The position numbers were made by a program, and so were the translations under genes. 60,000 bases of DNA. It comes from Nematostella vectensis (Eukaryota; Cnidaria; Anthozoa; Actiniaria; Edwardsiidae). Where the stretch lies: contig NC_064048.1 of the NCBI RefSeq assembly GCF_932526225.1, forward strand, positions 7,483,015 to 7,543,014, given 5' to 3'. Positions 21,756 through 34,546 of the stretch are shown here, piece after piece. Position 1 is the first letter of the stretch. Each line of letters begins with the position of its first letter. The notes below the pieces were generated by a model that was not told the DNA's origin, did no database searches, and saw nothing but the letters and a program-made list of their open reading frames with translations.

Positions 21756-24700
21756 CTACAACAAAATGTTGGGAAAACGATTACACGGGTAGCCTGTGTG
21801 TTACTGGCCTGGCAACCTAGTAGAAACAAAATGGCGACTTTCATAAACGCCATTACGGTAGAATTCCGTACTTCAAATTTCTGTCTTTGACAAACAGCAC
21901 AGAAAGGGAACCACTATGTCTTCAACAAGGTAAACTTGAACAAGGAGCATGGGCAACCGTGAACAGTGAATAACTTCTTAAATGAAATACTAGTAGAAAT
22001 AAGCTTATAGAATTATATATTTTATGGAGTCGCTTCTTTCTTCTATTAAGACATAAATAAGTTATGAGTTTTATATTTTATTATATTTTAACAAAAAAAA
22101 AACATTTTTATACCTGTTTGTGTTCTCCAGACTGTCTAGTTTTTTTCTTAACTCAAGATTTTCGCTCGAGCACGTCTCGACTCTAAAACAAATACAAAAT
22201 GAGAGATAAGTAACTGTGAGACCACCAAACGTTTCTGACGTTACCATACATATTTAACATTGTAAAATAAAATAAAATTTTACCGTTTTTCTAAAGTTTC
22301 CATATATTCTTTTTTCTTTCTTCTGCTTTCTTGTGCAGAAATCTATAAAAAAATAGCACCTTAATATATATGTTTTTAATAACACATACAAAGGGGTCCA
22401 TGTCATAAAATAATTAAACTGTAAACCGTGCACAATTGCTACTACCTATTATTCAGGGTTCAAAATAGGCTGCATTCATCACCTTATTTTTAATTTTTCT
22501 TCTGACTTTTTTCAGCGCTCTCTCCTCAACTTTTGTCAATGGTAGGCCAGACGGGACAGGTAGGCCTTCAGAGATCAGTGTTCTCCTCTCTTCATCTGTG
22601 AGAAAGAAGGGCTGCTTCTCTTGGATCTGAAAGGTAAAAGAAGTTGCTTAGAGCAAGAAACAGTTACTATACTATTAATGGTACAGTCTGCTGGCAAATT
22701 TGCGAATTTACATGAGTTATGTTTTCCTAGGCTAGTGAAAGAGATGTTTATATCTTTATGGTAAATATATCTTCTGGTAAAATTCCATCCACACTATGAT
22801 GAAAATGGCCTTATAATTATATCTCTTAAAAGTGTAAAATAATGTGAGGATAGACATTGTTCAACAAAAAAAGGTTTTCAAAACAAAAACAAAACAATAT
22901 TGTCAAACAAAACAAGCCCAGAAACAGTGTTTCTGGTTCCACCAACAGCATAAAAATATATTGGAAATTATTTCAACGTAATTATTTTTTGTGATATAAC
23001 ACCTTACCTTGGTAATCATTATATTAAGGTACACACTATGTATATAGAAAATTGATACACTATGTTAGTACCTGTAATGCTGGTGGTGTTCTTTCGCCCA
23101 TACTGGATCCCGACATATCACTGTCAATCTCCAGACTTCTTGGTGGAGTGCTTGGTGTTTGACAAGTAGGGGAGTGGGCCCCGGAGTCATAACCTGTAAA
23201 TAGTCACATGATCAATATATGTTTTTAACCTTAATAGGTAAATCTTTAAAGTACTCTAAATGGTTATTTATTTTTACTTTTGTTTCACTTGTGTTTTAAG
23301 TTAAAACTCTTAGTTTAATTTGTATGAGTTGCAGTATTGCTGAATTATATTTCACACTTTTCTCAAATGTAGATGTTAGTCATGTTAAGGTGTGGTTTTC
23401 ATCAATTCATAAGAAGTTCATTTAAAACAAGAGCTTTTTAGCCTGGTGTATAAAGAGCTTGAATTTAAATTTTAACATTTTAACTAAATAAGAACTGGTC
23501 ATAGAAATTTGCTTAAGGCTTTGTTTAGACTCTGCAGTGTAGCTAGCTTTTTAAGATTTATCAAATATGCATCGCTTACTGTGTTGCCTACTGCAAGGCC
23601 TGAGCGTGGCGTATTCAGACTGTATAGGCAGCGCACTGCAATAATAGCCATCACCTAAAGCAGTGCAAGCACAACAAGTTTCAGGGCAAAGCAATAAGGA
23701 CTGACTTGCAAAAGAGGGAGGAGTATCATTTTATATATGTATATTTATATTAAATATTTTTTATTTATAAATTTATTACATTGCATTAACATGACCAATA
23801 TAAACATCTTTTATTTTCTATAATTTTCAACTGCTAGTAAAAAAACATTCTGGCTTCGCCTTTTGGTGCTTTATGATAGGTTAGTGCCTTTTGAAGAGCG
23901 GGCGTGATGGAAAAAGCATTTCAGTGCTGAGCAATAAAATGCTTTAATGACTGACGAAAGCCAGGTGAAATTCGGTTGTTGGAAATTGTTGGCGAGAGTT
24001 TGCAGAACATTGAAAATAGCAGTTACTATTTTTTTATTCAAGGAAAAAGGAATTCCAGGGCCGCTTCTTTCTTGTCTACATTTGTATTAAGAGAAGTCCT
24101 TATGCAACTTGTGGGCCATGCCAGGGTCACAAAGAGGGAGGGGGGTGTGGACCTCCTGATGCTTATCTCTAAAAATAAGGGGGGTCCGCTTGGCCCACCC
24201 TCAGACCCTTGCATTCATACTACGGTGTAACCTATGCTTGGCATTTATGAAGTTTATATCAAATGAGCTGTAATGTTCTATTTTATTTGTACAGCTTTTA
24301 AAGTTTGATAAACTAATTGATAATATTTAACTCTACACATTAAAACACCTTCCTTAATTTTCAAATAACAGTATTTTGTTTATGTATTATTTTTGTTTTT
24401 TCATATAAAAATAAATAAAATCGCGACCCCAATTCTTTTTTTCCAAAGATCAGCGTCGTTTCTATGGAGTTGTGATAAGCATGGAAGAATATGTTAAATA
24501 TCCATTCATGCGTTTTCGGCTTACAAAGAAAACACAGCCATTCAACAGTTCGTACTTCATGCAAACAATGATAAAATTGTATTCAGACGAAATTTGACAG
24601 CAGTAGGAATATTTGATTAGGTTTAACGGGCTTCCAAGATGTTGTATAGAACTTTTGTAGAATGTAAAAGTTACTTTTTTATCGCAGTCTTAGAAATAGA

Positions 24701-26223
24701 AAGTCCAAGAGCGCGGTTAATTCAGTAGTTTTAACAAATGCAGGAATTAGTAGCCCAATACGCTTTGTTTAGAACAATAGTTCTTAGCATCTCAAAAGCT
24801 TATTTGATATAACTGGGAGATTAGATGGTTCTAAAAACAATAAAAAGGTTGCAGTATTTTAGACACACTCACGTTTACATTATAAAAAAATAATTGTATT
24901 CATTTTATTTTGATTCAAGTGCTATCGATTAATCGACACAATCGGACTTTGTTTTTAAAATTAATTTCTTAAAGACAGCACTAGACATGATGAACCTTTA
25001 TATCTTGAGCTTAAGGGTGTCGACGTCGCAACTTGATACAAGAGAATTCAAACTCAGGTTTATAGAATGAATAACCTTTCTTCTACGTTCTCCTTAATCG
25101 TCCGCACGAAAAAAGTATACCTTTTAGGCGCACTTAGTTACATCCGTTTAAACTAACATACAATAATTGTTGACACCACAGAACACTATCATCTTATAAT
25201 TTCCGGGGTTTTGTAAAGCTATTTTGTTGACCGTATAATTTCCCGTGTTGGTTATCGTCTCAACTTCCGTTATCAAAACGGCAATCCAATCTTGCGTGAA
25301 AACGAACAAAGACGGACTAAAAATATTAAAGTTTGGTACCCACATGCATTTTAAAATTTAATGCAATCCTCATGGTTTAAAATCCTTTTTGTTTGCACAT
25401 CAACTATTCAAAATCAAAGCATCAGTTTATTCTAGTACTACGGTGATATCAGATTTTACGTCAAGTATTTAAGAGTATATTAGGTGGTCCCCTACCTGAT
25501 TCGGTTTCTGTATCGTCCGAGCTGAAGCCAACAGAGCTACGACTATGAGTTTCAGTGATACATCCTCCATCGTCCACCCCTTCCATGTGACTATTAAACA
25601 TATGCTGAGACTCAAACGGAGCCGAGAGCCGTCTATTGAATAACACCGGCTTTAAATCGTCGTGAATTTGATCCCCATCTGATGCAACTTTGCTCTCAAA
25701 ATCCGGGGACCTTGATCGATCCGCGGGCGATTTCCCATACATTGATTCGTTACTACAGTCCTCTGGTAAAGAAGGCATGGGGTCTATACCCAGACTGTTG
25801 AGTCCTATGTTCTGGGTTCTAATCGAGCTGTGATGTAAACTTGAGGTGTATTCAGGCACAGAGTAGTTTGAGAGATTTTGCTCCATGCAAGTTGGAACTT
25901 CGTCGAAGAAACTAGAAAGCCAGTCGACTGGCTCTTCGCTAGGCTGAAATAAATTTAGTAAAAACACATAAACACACATCGAAAATAATATAGAATAATA
26001 CCCCTTTTAAGGCCTCACACTGTCAAATTTTATAAAAGTCTTAGAAGCCATTTTAGTGTATGTCAATCTTAAAGAGTGATAGTAGTACGAGCTTACAACT
26101 TACCATCGAGTGAAAATGATCTTGGAAGTCTTCTCGAATCATTGTGTCAAAAATTCCTGAATTCGTTGGACAAATACTGTCCAAACAAGGTTCCTTCTTA
26201 ACTATACTTAAATCTAAATCCAT
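19955..26223 (-). CDS. CREB3L: CREB3/OASIS-family membrane-bound bZIP transcription factor, complete, 9 exons
   Basis: ER-anchored transcription factor; in the family, S1P/S2P cleavage releases the N-terminal part, which enters the nucleus and binds CRE/UPR-type sites. Exons in transcription order: 26104-26223, 25496-25943, 23072-23193, 22483-22626, 22284-22342, 22114-22182, 21656-21755, 20844-21057, 19955-20163. They total 1485 nt, or 494 aa plus TAA, and all phases fit. The start is the only in-frame ATG, reading [12 protein letters not shown]. Domains: acidic serine-rich activation region (1-230), ATB motif, basic region and leucine zipper (about 231-335), transmembrane segment (about 352-367), luminal tail. 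The bZIP and ATB are almost identical to vertebrate CREB3L1/CREB3L2; the paralogue cannot be chosen. The neighbouring type IV DGK repeats the arrangement found in human. Confidence 0.95.
21058..21335 (-). repeat. Diverged tandem repeat with CRE motifs beside the CREB3L exon 8 acceptor
   Basis: AACAAATAACACTCATTGATGACGTCAC at the acceptor is echoed near 21240-21270, and ACATATACATTAC occurs twice. Perfect TGACGTCA lies at 21088-21095, 21183-21190 and 21320-21327; near matches lie at 21118 and 21262. Confidence 0.7.
22114..23193 (-). CDS. CREB3L: CREB3L exons 3-6: ATB motif, basic region and leucine zipper
   Basis: Exon 4 carries the ATB motif specific to the OASIS family, with [20 protein letters not shown] and [20 protein letters not shown]. 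Exon 5 gives the DNA-contacting basic region [19 protein letters not shown]. Exon 6 continues the zipper with [20 protein letters not shown]. Exon 3 is a Ser/Pro-rich spacer ending at the ATB motif. The NxxAQxSRRKK residues of the CREB3 group are intact. Confidence 0.96.
23194..25495. other. CREB3L intron 2
   Basis: The longest intron of the CREB3L gene (2.3 kb). It contains AT-rich unique sequence and short ORFs with no family similarity. No conserved exon or element identified. Confidence 0.55.
25496..26223 (-). CDS. CREB3L: CREB3L exons 1-2: N-terminal acidic activation region
   Basis: Exon 1 (26104-26223) supplies the start codon and 40 codons. Exon 2 (25496-25943) encodes [12 protein letters not shown], an acidic/aromatic patch typical of activation domains, then a serine-rich stretch ending SDDTETESG. 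It joins exon 3 in phase 1. Activation function is inferred from position and composition. Confidence 0.9.
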
Positions 26224-26620
26224 GTTAGAAGGGAAAATTAAATAATTCTTGGGGAGATTTAAGGGAAGGGGGCAAAGTACATGAGTCCAAGGGTAGAAAT
26301 AGACATAGCTTTGTTCGACCGGGTAAGACTTTATGAATCGGCGCTACCAAAAATAATTGCAGCAATTGACCAATCAGAGGTGAGGGCTTACACAAAAGAA
26401 ACAAAAGGGATTACCATATTTGGAGGTGCTGTTCTAAATTAGCATAGGTTTTCACAGGCCGATAGTTTTTGTTATGAATTTGGTTATAATTTGCATTCAT
26501 TGTATCGGGAGGTTGTTTTGTATCACAGGTGATTTTCAGACCCGACTGGTATGCTGTTTGAACTGAGGGGGAGGGAGCTCTCTGATTGGTCAACTCAACC
26601 GAACTACAAGGACCTTACAA
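26224..26620 (-). promoter_or_regulatory. Probable CREB3L 5' UTR and promoter region
   Basis: Sequence directly upstream of the CREB3L start codon. CCAAT-type motifs lie near 26368 (GACCAATCAG on the + strand) and 26581 (CTGATTGGTC), about 150 and 360 nt upstream of the ATG. No convincing TATA box is placed. No transcription start can be fixed from sequence alone. Confidence 0.3.
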
Positions 26621-27829
26621 TGGGTAATAGCTCCCGATAAAGGACATTATTTAGAACTTAGCTCCGTTTCTAAGATACGTTTTAGATTAATCTGGTTTCC
26701 TTGGAAAAGGCTTCGTATTTTTTTGCCCTCGAAACAATTCAATATAGAATTGAGAAATCGCGAGATGGATTTCCCAATCGTTTTACTTTGTAGCGCGCTT
26801 TTTTATGTGGACAAATATTTGTAAATAAAGCTGAAAATGTTACTTTTTAATTTGTCAATGAATTGGACTCTAGTTGTGTTCGTATACAATTCAAAGTAAA
26901 AATCAGTTAAAGATACCCCTGGCAACCGTATCGTGCGCGGATGCTATCTTAAGTGAAATCTCGTAAGACTTTCAACAAATTAAATCTACCCTCATGTGAA
27001 AGAAAGAACTTGTCTGAATAAAGCCAATTCATAATCGGTTAAAACGACTGTTGGTTATAAGGAACCAAATTATTTCTGGGTTTTATTAAAGAGAAATCTG
27101 GATTTTTCTAGGACTAAAAGCGCATGTAATATCTGTATCATTTGAAAGTTGGGTATGATCAATTATCAGTAATTTGATATTATTAATATATATTAATAAA
27201 AAAAGGGGGAAAAAGCATTCAAAATTAAAAGCTTATTAATTATTGAAGAACATTTGTTTAAATATAAACGTTGTTTTGAGATGACAATAATAATTCAATC
27301 TGTCTGAAGACTGTTTTCTTGTTCTTGGTATTTATTTCGCGCACGGCTGATTTTTGTCATACTCGCAAACTATGAATATCTCGCGTCAGGCGGGCGTTCC
27401 AGAACGGTCCACATTCCACACATATTCTACCCTTGTCAATGATTCTAACTAATTTCTAGATGACTATGGATTAAAATACGTATCAATTTTAAATTCCTAC
27501 AAAATAAATCAGGATAAAAAAAGATTTACTCAAGAAAACTAAGATAATTCGCCAAGTTTTATGTTTTGCCAATCCCAAGCTGTAGCATTGAGATGTTTGG
27601 CATTGAAAACATCATGACCTCCGCCCCCCGCTGCTGCTATGTGCATTATGATGAACCAGAAAACAAAATCATGAATTCTAAAACATTAAGAAGGACAAAT
27701 AATCGAAGCAGCTATGAAAAACTAGATGGTCTGCGTAGGCGTGATGTAGACAACAGAAGCTATAGATCAACACAAGGTTGATAAAATGTTGTACGCTTCT
27801 AAGTGCTTGCGCTGACCTTTCCAGGGGGC

Positions 27830-27890
27830 TTCGAGCATTAGCCCTTCGTTGGAGCAAAAGAAGACGAAGGGTTAACGCTCGAAACGTCAG
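27830..27890. repeat. Short hairpin repeat (GCCCTTCGTTGGAGC / GACGAAGGG)
   Basis: Inverted pair AGCCCTTCGT...ACGAAGGGTT followed by AACGCTCGAAACGTCAGC. A related fragment is at 11211-11245. Looks like an interspersed element end. Confidence 0.5.
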
Positions 27891-30193
27891 CGCAACAACC
27901 TCTTTGAACGATCTCTTTCTACAGCTTGACAAACAGAATTTGGAATATTTGAATTTCTTTTGTAAGATGTGTTTACGTCATAATCAACATCATGCAGCAA
28001 ATTGACGCATTTCTCTGTTATTTTAAATCATAGAGGCGGAAATCTTGACTACTTAGGCGACCAACCAAAACGTCAAAAGCCAATTTTGACTGTGTTGACA
28101 CTCCTCAACCTTCCAAATTCAGAGAGATTTTTGTAAATCTTAAGTGTTTCTACGACAACGCGTCACAGTCCAAACCCGCATTTGCTCTATTGTGACAAGA
28201 AAGAAAAGACATAAGATAAAAAAAGAGAAATACTTCAGATAATAAGAGGTTATTTAACAACAATAACAATGTTACGCGTATGATTCCTGATTAATACCTA
28301 CCAAACTAGAACTCCCATCATATAATATTATAAATAATATTTTCCTATGTCGTATATAAGCTAAACTGCCCTTTTTATTTTGGTTGAGACGTTTTGTGTG
28401 AGTGCACTATGAAGTATCCTGTTCCTTGTTTGCTTCACCGGTTAAGGGTTGTTTTCTTCAATCACTTTTCGTTATTTCTAGAACAATTCTTTATATATCC
28501 TGCCCAGAACTCTTTGATATTCTAGTTTTTGCCAAACTGCCAGAGCCCCATCATTCGATAATTCATTCTGTTTTCACTTTTAGATCAATGATTCACATTA
28601 AAAACTTTTGAAATTATATGGTAAACTCCACGGTTTCAACTCCGTTGACGAAAAATGAGCATTTTTGAAGCCTCTTTTTGGTCATAAATGACGAAAATTC
28701 ATTAAGCGTCCAGCACTTTGATATTGATAAGAAAGTTACAAATATTTACCGTTATAAAAATGGTAATTACACGTAATTGGACGAAGAAATATTGTTATTT
28801 ACACACTCATACCATCCTGCGTTTTCTCTAAGCAAGTCTTGTTACCTAAGTTACTATTCTCGTTATTTCTGTCAAAAACACCGGTTTCTATGTGCTGTTG
28901 AACTCTTTTTGTCTCACAATGAAATAGAAACATGCCCTTCTGAGACACAATCTTAGCATCGTGCATTCGACAGTTTAAGCAACTCTCTTATATGTCCTGC
29001 TTGCAAGCAAGATGTTAGACCAGTTTTCATATGGTCACATGGTTTACGAGAAATGCTGAATAAGTACTTCAAGTAATGGTCATACCAAATTATATTGGGT
29101 AGATCTTGATAGATTGACCATACTCATGTCAAAGATGTCTGATTTTTTTTTTTTTATTTTTTTTTTTGGGGGGGGGTATGGCAGTGTTATTGAATTTTTC
29201 GCTGTATTTTTAATTGAAATTGATGTGACAAAGTAAACAAAATTGCTCTAAATCTTAGACACTAAGAGCATCACGAAATCTTGTCAACTGGAACGAGAGT
29301 TGAGTCATTCAAATGCAAAACAAATTGTGTAAATAGCACAATGAATGCGCGCGCGTACTTGTTGTTTCCCCGTCCTTTTTTGGTATTTTATGTTTGTGCA
29401 TATTATAAGAAAAAAAAAATAAAACATAGTTTAATATTTAGGCCGAGAATATAAACACTATTCCAAGTCTTTGGAATATTTATATGTCCCTAAAATAATT
29501 TCTAATGATACACAAAACCAACAATTTCGATCTTAGCTGCAATCCGTGGTCAGACACGAGTTGTTTGGAGGCCGCCTTCCCATGCCTTCAACTCGATCGC
29601 GTCTGAATCTGCGCTTTCGTAACCCAGTATCTTCCCTTTGTTCTATAAGATTTGGTTCACGTAAAATCGCGCGGTGCATTCTAAGGTAGGTTTCTAACGT
29701 AATGCACGCGAACTTATAGCTGGAATGGCCTGATTTTGCCGACCTAATCCAGTTGGAGCAGTTCCGTAAAAAAGTCCATATCGGGAATCGGAAACTTTGC
29801 GGAATGGGGCCTGTAAAGCCCAGGAATTTGTGGAGGTAGGGGGGGGGGGGGGGTATTCTTGGAATCCCTATGTCTAACAACCAACCACCCCCCAGAGCAA
29901 ATTGAATCTTTAGATCACCACCCATACTTATTTATTATATTTCATAAAATACATAAATGGGTCTTCACACTAAACCATTTAATATTAATTATAAGGACCG
30001 AGTTGATAAAAAAAAGCTTTGTACGGTATTGCGTGGTTTTATGTTACTATATATAAAATACAAAAACCATATCAACTTTTTTGCGAGATACGTGTATAAT
30101 TTAAATTTTTGAACTAGTTTGAGGTTTGTATGTATAGATACATGTTTAATGTGTGCGATAAATCAAACAATGGTTTTCTACTCTTTTTTTTTG

Positions 30194-30385
30194 TATACAC
30201 CTACAGCTGATTATTGTTAACCTTTCCACCTAAACAGTGCAAACGGCAATTACCAATTGCCAGTTCTACTATTGAAAACTACCATGGGTTTCGTCATATT
30301 TTTACTGAACGCAGAAAAATATAGATAAATTTTCTCCCAAATATACCCATTTGCCATTTGCGCTGACATTTTTAAATAGGTACAT
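30194..30385. mobile_element. MITE family C
   Basis: Shares the ATACACCTA start, AATTGCCAGTTCTACT and CATTTGCCATTTGCGCTGAC motifs with the copy at 15984. A further fragment lies near 38378-38460. Confidence 0.65.
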
Positions 30386-30956
30386 ATGTATGCGAGATAT
30401 ATTTCGATGTATGCGAGATTCAGTATAAAATGGATTGACTATGAAGCAAACTGACAAAGCAAATACACTAAACCCTTAAAGAAATATACAAAAATAGCTG
30501 CAATCCATGAATTGGTAGATAAAACACGGACGTGCACCCATCTCCATTCTCCCTTTCGAAATTAACAAATTTCTTGAATGGAATTGCAAGAAGCTCTGAA
30601 AAACCTACCCCTTTGTTGAGGTTTCGACAAAGTAATACAATTGTTCAAATTAACATTGTTTCAGTAAAATAAAACAAATAATGTTTTTTGATGTGAAAAG
30701 TGTTATAAGCCTACTTCATCGTCTGCAATCTTAGAAAAATATACCCTCCATACCCCCCCGTCTATAAATGAATTATATAGATATATATTTTTCACATATT
30801 ATAATAAAAATACCATTCTTGCGGTACTTATAATGTTATCGTTCCTCAGCCTCGGCCACTACCATATCCTTTCAGATGCGGCATCATTTCCAAAGCACCA
30901 GACCATTATAAAATCCGCGATGAGTACCTTTGACGATCGCTGGGCCCTGCGATGTG

Positions 30957-33900
30957 TTACCGCTGGGCCAGGGACTTGAGGACTTCAAGACAGGCTTTGT
31001 AGCAGAAAATGTACTGATCCTATTGGAGAATAATAAAACTTACGGGGGTTGGAAACAACACTTAAATAATAATATTAAAATGAAATAAATATCGCTGCAG
31101 AAATGATGGCGTACTATCGCCACTCTTGTAAAGGTCATTATCAATACCATTACAACCCAACAACATCCACCAACTTTGTTGCCACCAGCTCGACAACAAT
31201 AACAATGGAAAGACCGTAGCAAGCCTCGAAAGATGGGGGGGGGGGGGGGGGGTCAACAATACAGAAAAATTAAGAAAACAGTGGAGAGCACAGCCACGCC
31301 CCTACTGGTCATTTACATATAATTTTTGAAAGTATTTTTTTTTGGGGGGGGGGGGGGGGTAGGAGGGGGACGTTCCCCCAGGGCCCCACCCCCTGCTACG
31401 GCCCTGAAAAATCAGTGATATAACAGTCTCACTTAGACAGTTTGAAAATGAAAGGATAACCATCCATCAATAAAATCTGATGGTTGATTAACATCTAAAA
31501 ATAAACGTTCCAAAGTTTTCTATCTCACATTCAATAAATGTGACCTCACATTAAATAAATGAAAGTATCGCAATTGCTTACCCAAATCAGCCAATAAAAC
31601 TGAATGCGTTCTCGCACCCTTTCTCGCACTACGATGTAACAATATGACGGCTAACACACACTCTTTAAAAGCAACAATCGAAAAATCGTACCTTAGTCTG
31701 TATCATCCCCTGCCGTTGCTCTCGGAGGTCCCGGATTGTCTGATTTATGTCAAACTAATAAAACAACAAATGCTGATAAGTGATATGGAACATACAGTCG
31801 AAATGGTAAAAAGAGCCTCTACCGCGGCGAGGTAAGTTAAAACTGAAAAAGAAGAAGCGAGAAGGTCGAGGCTGGTAATGAAGAGATCATGGATGGAAAA
31901 TTAAGTGAGTCTGGATAAAGTAAGGTGAGAGTGGATGATAAATGTGAGGTGATATAATGAGGTAAAGTGATATGGGACTAAGCGGAGCAAGATTAGGAAA
32001 GCAGTAGGAGGTGATAAGGTAAGCTATAGTACGTGATGACTGAAAAGGGGTAAAAGTAAAGATGAAGCTGAGCGCTGCAAATGAAAGAAAGTAGTAGAAG
32101 TGACGGTAATTAAGATGACCGATTAGAGGGTAAAGTGAGTCGGGCTGGATAAAGGAAATGAGGTTAAGGTATAAGCTGATGTAAAGAAGGAGAGAGGTAA
32201 GTTAGAGCTTATGGAGGTGAGCTGAAATAAATCGTGAATGGACAGGATATCAGATGTGTTAAGGGTGCATGTGATATGTCAAGGGTACATGTGATAAGTG
32301 GTGAGGTGTTAAGTTAGGGATAGCCGCAGGTGATCGAGGCTGGGTGAAGTATATGATAGCAGTATTGAGAGATGAGGTTGCAGGTGATCGAGGCCGGGTG
32401 AAGTATATGATAGCAGTATTGAGAGATGAGGTTGCAGGTGATCGAGGCCGGGTGAAGTATATGATAGCAGTATTGAGAGATGAGGCTGCAGGTGATCGAG
32501 GCTGGGTGATGTATATGTTAGCAGTATTGAGAGATGAGGTTGCAGGTGATCGAGGCTGGGTGAAGTATATGATAGCAGTATTGAGAGATGAGGCTGCAGG
32601 TGATCGAGGCTGGGTGAAGTATATGTTAGCAGTATTGAGAGATGAGGCTGCAGGTGATCTAGGCTGGGTGAAGTATATGATAGCAGTATTGAGAGATGAG
32701 GCTGCAGGTGATCGAGGCTGGGTAAAGTATATGATAGCAGTATTGAGAGATGAGGTTGCAGGTGATCGAGGCTGGGTAAAGTATATGATAGCAGTATTGA
32801 GAGATGAGGCTGCAGGTGATCCATGCTGGGCGAAGTATATGTTAGCAGTATTGAGAGATGAGGCTGCAGGTGATTGAGGCTGGGTGAAGTATATGATAGC
32901 AGTATTGAGAGATGAGGTTGCAGGTGATCGAGGCTGGGTGAAGTATATGATAGCAGTATTGAGAGATGAGGTTGCAGGTGATCGAGGCTGGGCGAAGTAT
33001 ATGATAGCAGTATTGAGAGATGAGGTTGCAGGTGATCGAGGCTGGGTGAAGTATATGATAGCAGTATTGAGAGATGAGGTTGCAGGTGATCGAGGCTGGG
33101 TAAAGTATATGATAGCAGTATTGAGAGATGAGGTTGCAGGTGATCGAGGCTGGGTGAAGTATATGATAGCAGTATTGAGAGATGAGGTTGCAGGTGATCG
33201 AGGCTGGGTGAAGTATATGATAGCAGTATTGAGAGATGAGGTTGCAGGTGATCGAGGCTGGGTAAAGTATATGATAGCAGTATTGAGAGATGAGGTTGCA
33301 GGTGATCGAGGCTGGGTGAAGTATATGATAGCAGTATTGAGAGATGAGGTTGCAGGTGATCGAGGCTGGGTGAAGTATATGATAGCAGTATTGAGAGATG
33401 AGGCTGCGGGTGATCGAGGCTGGGTGAAGTATATGTTAGCAGTATTGAGAGATGAGGTTGCAGGTGATCGAGGCTGGGTGAAGTATATGATAGCAGTATT
33501 GAGAGATGAGGCTGCAGGTGATCGAGGCTGGGTAAAGTATATGACAGCAGTATTGAGAGATGAGGTTGCAGGTGATCGAGGCTGGGTAAAGTATATGATA
33601 GCAGTATTGAGAGATGAGGTTGCAGGTGATCGAGGCTGGGTGAAGTATATGATAGCAGTATTGAGAGATGAGGCTGCAGGTGATCGAGGCTGGGTGAAGT
33701 ATATGATAGCAGTATTGAGAGATGAGGCTGCAGGTGATCGAGGCTGGGTAAAGTATATGATAGCAGTATTGAGAGACAAGGCTGTGCCTAGTGTAACAAG
33801 ATTCCCCCATGGTAGATCTTACCGGTTTATCTCTCTCCATGAGACCAAGCGCCACATCTACCGCAATAAGAGCACCGGTTCGACCGATACCAGCACTACA

Positions 33901-34546
33901 ACATAAAGACATGGTTAGCTCTGACGTATAAAATAGGTGTATAATAACTATACAAAGCGAATGCTCAGGAGTGTTATAAACTGGGAGATACGGTAAACAA
34001 GGAGATCGCTGCTCACCTGCAATGAACCACCACAGGCGCCTGCGAGGTGGCTAAGCTCCGCATGTATGCGACAAATTGTACCATCTCCACTGGGGACTAA
34101 ATATACATTGATTTAGTTTTAATACCTTAAAGGCATTATTTTGACACCTATCTAGATCTCTTTGGTACTACCGCCCCCTGAAAAAAGTCGTCTTATCCTT
34201 TGTACACCCACCCCCTGAAAAAGTCGTCTTACCCATGGCCCACTCATCCCCTCAAAAAGTCGTCTTACCCATGGCCCACTCATCCCCTGAAAAAGTCGTC
34301 TTACCCATGGCCCACTCATCCCCTCAAAAAGTTGTCTAACCCTTGGAACAACCACCCCTGAAAAAGTATACTTACCCTTGGAACAACCACCCCTGAAAAA
34401 GTATACTTACCTTTGGCACAACCACCCCTGAAAAAGTATACTTACCTTTGGCACAACCACCCCTGAAAAAGTATACTTACCCTTGGAACACCGTGGTCAG
34501 GCCATTTGACGAAGTTCAGATGGGCAATTTCGATGCTTTTCCCACT
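30957..34546 (-). CDS. PTPN13: PTPN13-like exons 32-36: catalytic half of the PTP domain and stop
   Basis: Exon 32 (34481-34546) has the WPD loop, [10 protein letters not shown]. The signature [10 protein letters not shown] is split between exon 33 (34017-34096) and exon 34 (33823-33895): the catalytic Cys codon is at 34019-34021 and the Arg at 33880-33882. Exon 35 (31692-31754) holds the Q-loop GMIQTK, and exon 36 (30957-31019) ends [13 protein letters not shown]. All catalytic residues are intact, so an active phosphatase is expected. Confidence 0.96.

Larger units (their letters stand above)
26224..30956. other. Intergenic region between CREB3L and the PTPN13-like gene
   Basis: Contains the CREB3L upstream region and the 3' flank of the PTPN13-like gene; both genes are on the - strand. 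Recognisable items are a short hairpin repeat at 27830-27890, homopolymer runs near 29143-29177 and 29838-29854, and an inverted-repeat element at 30194-30385. No gene-like exon is seen. Confidence 0.5.

Noticed and set aside
32259-33779. 506-aa open frame with 18-residue repeats (and the 340-aa frame on the other strand)
   Set aside because: Both are produced by the 54-bp minisatellite, which lies in the intron between PTP exons 34 and 35. No start context, no domain, and frames open on both strands.
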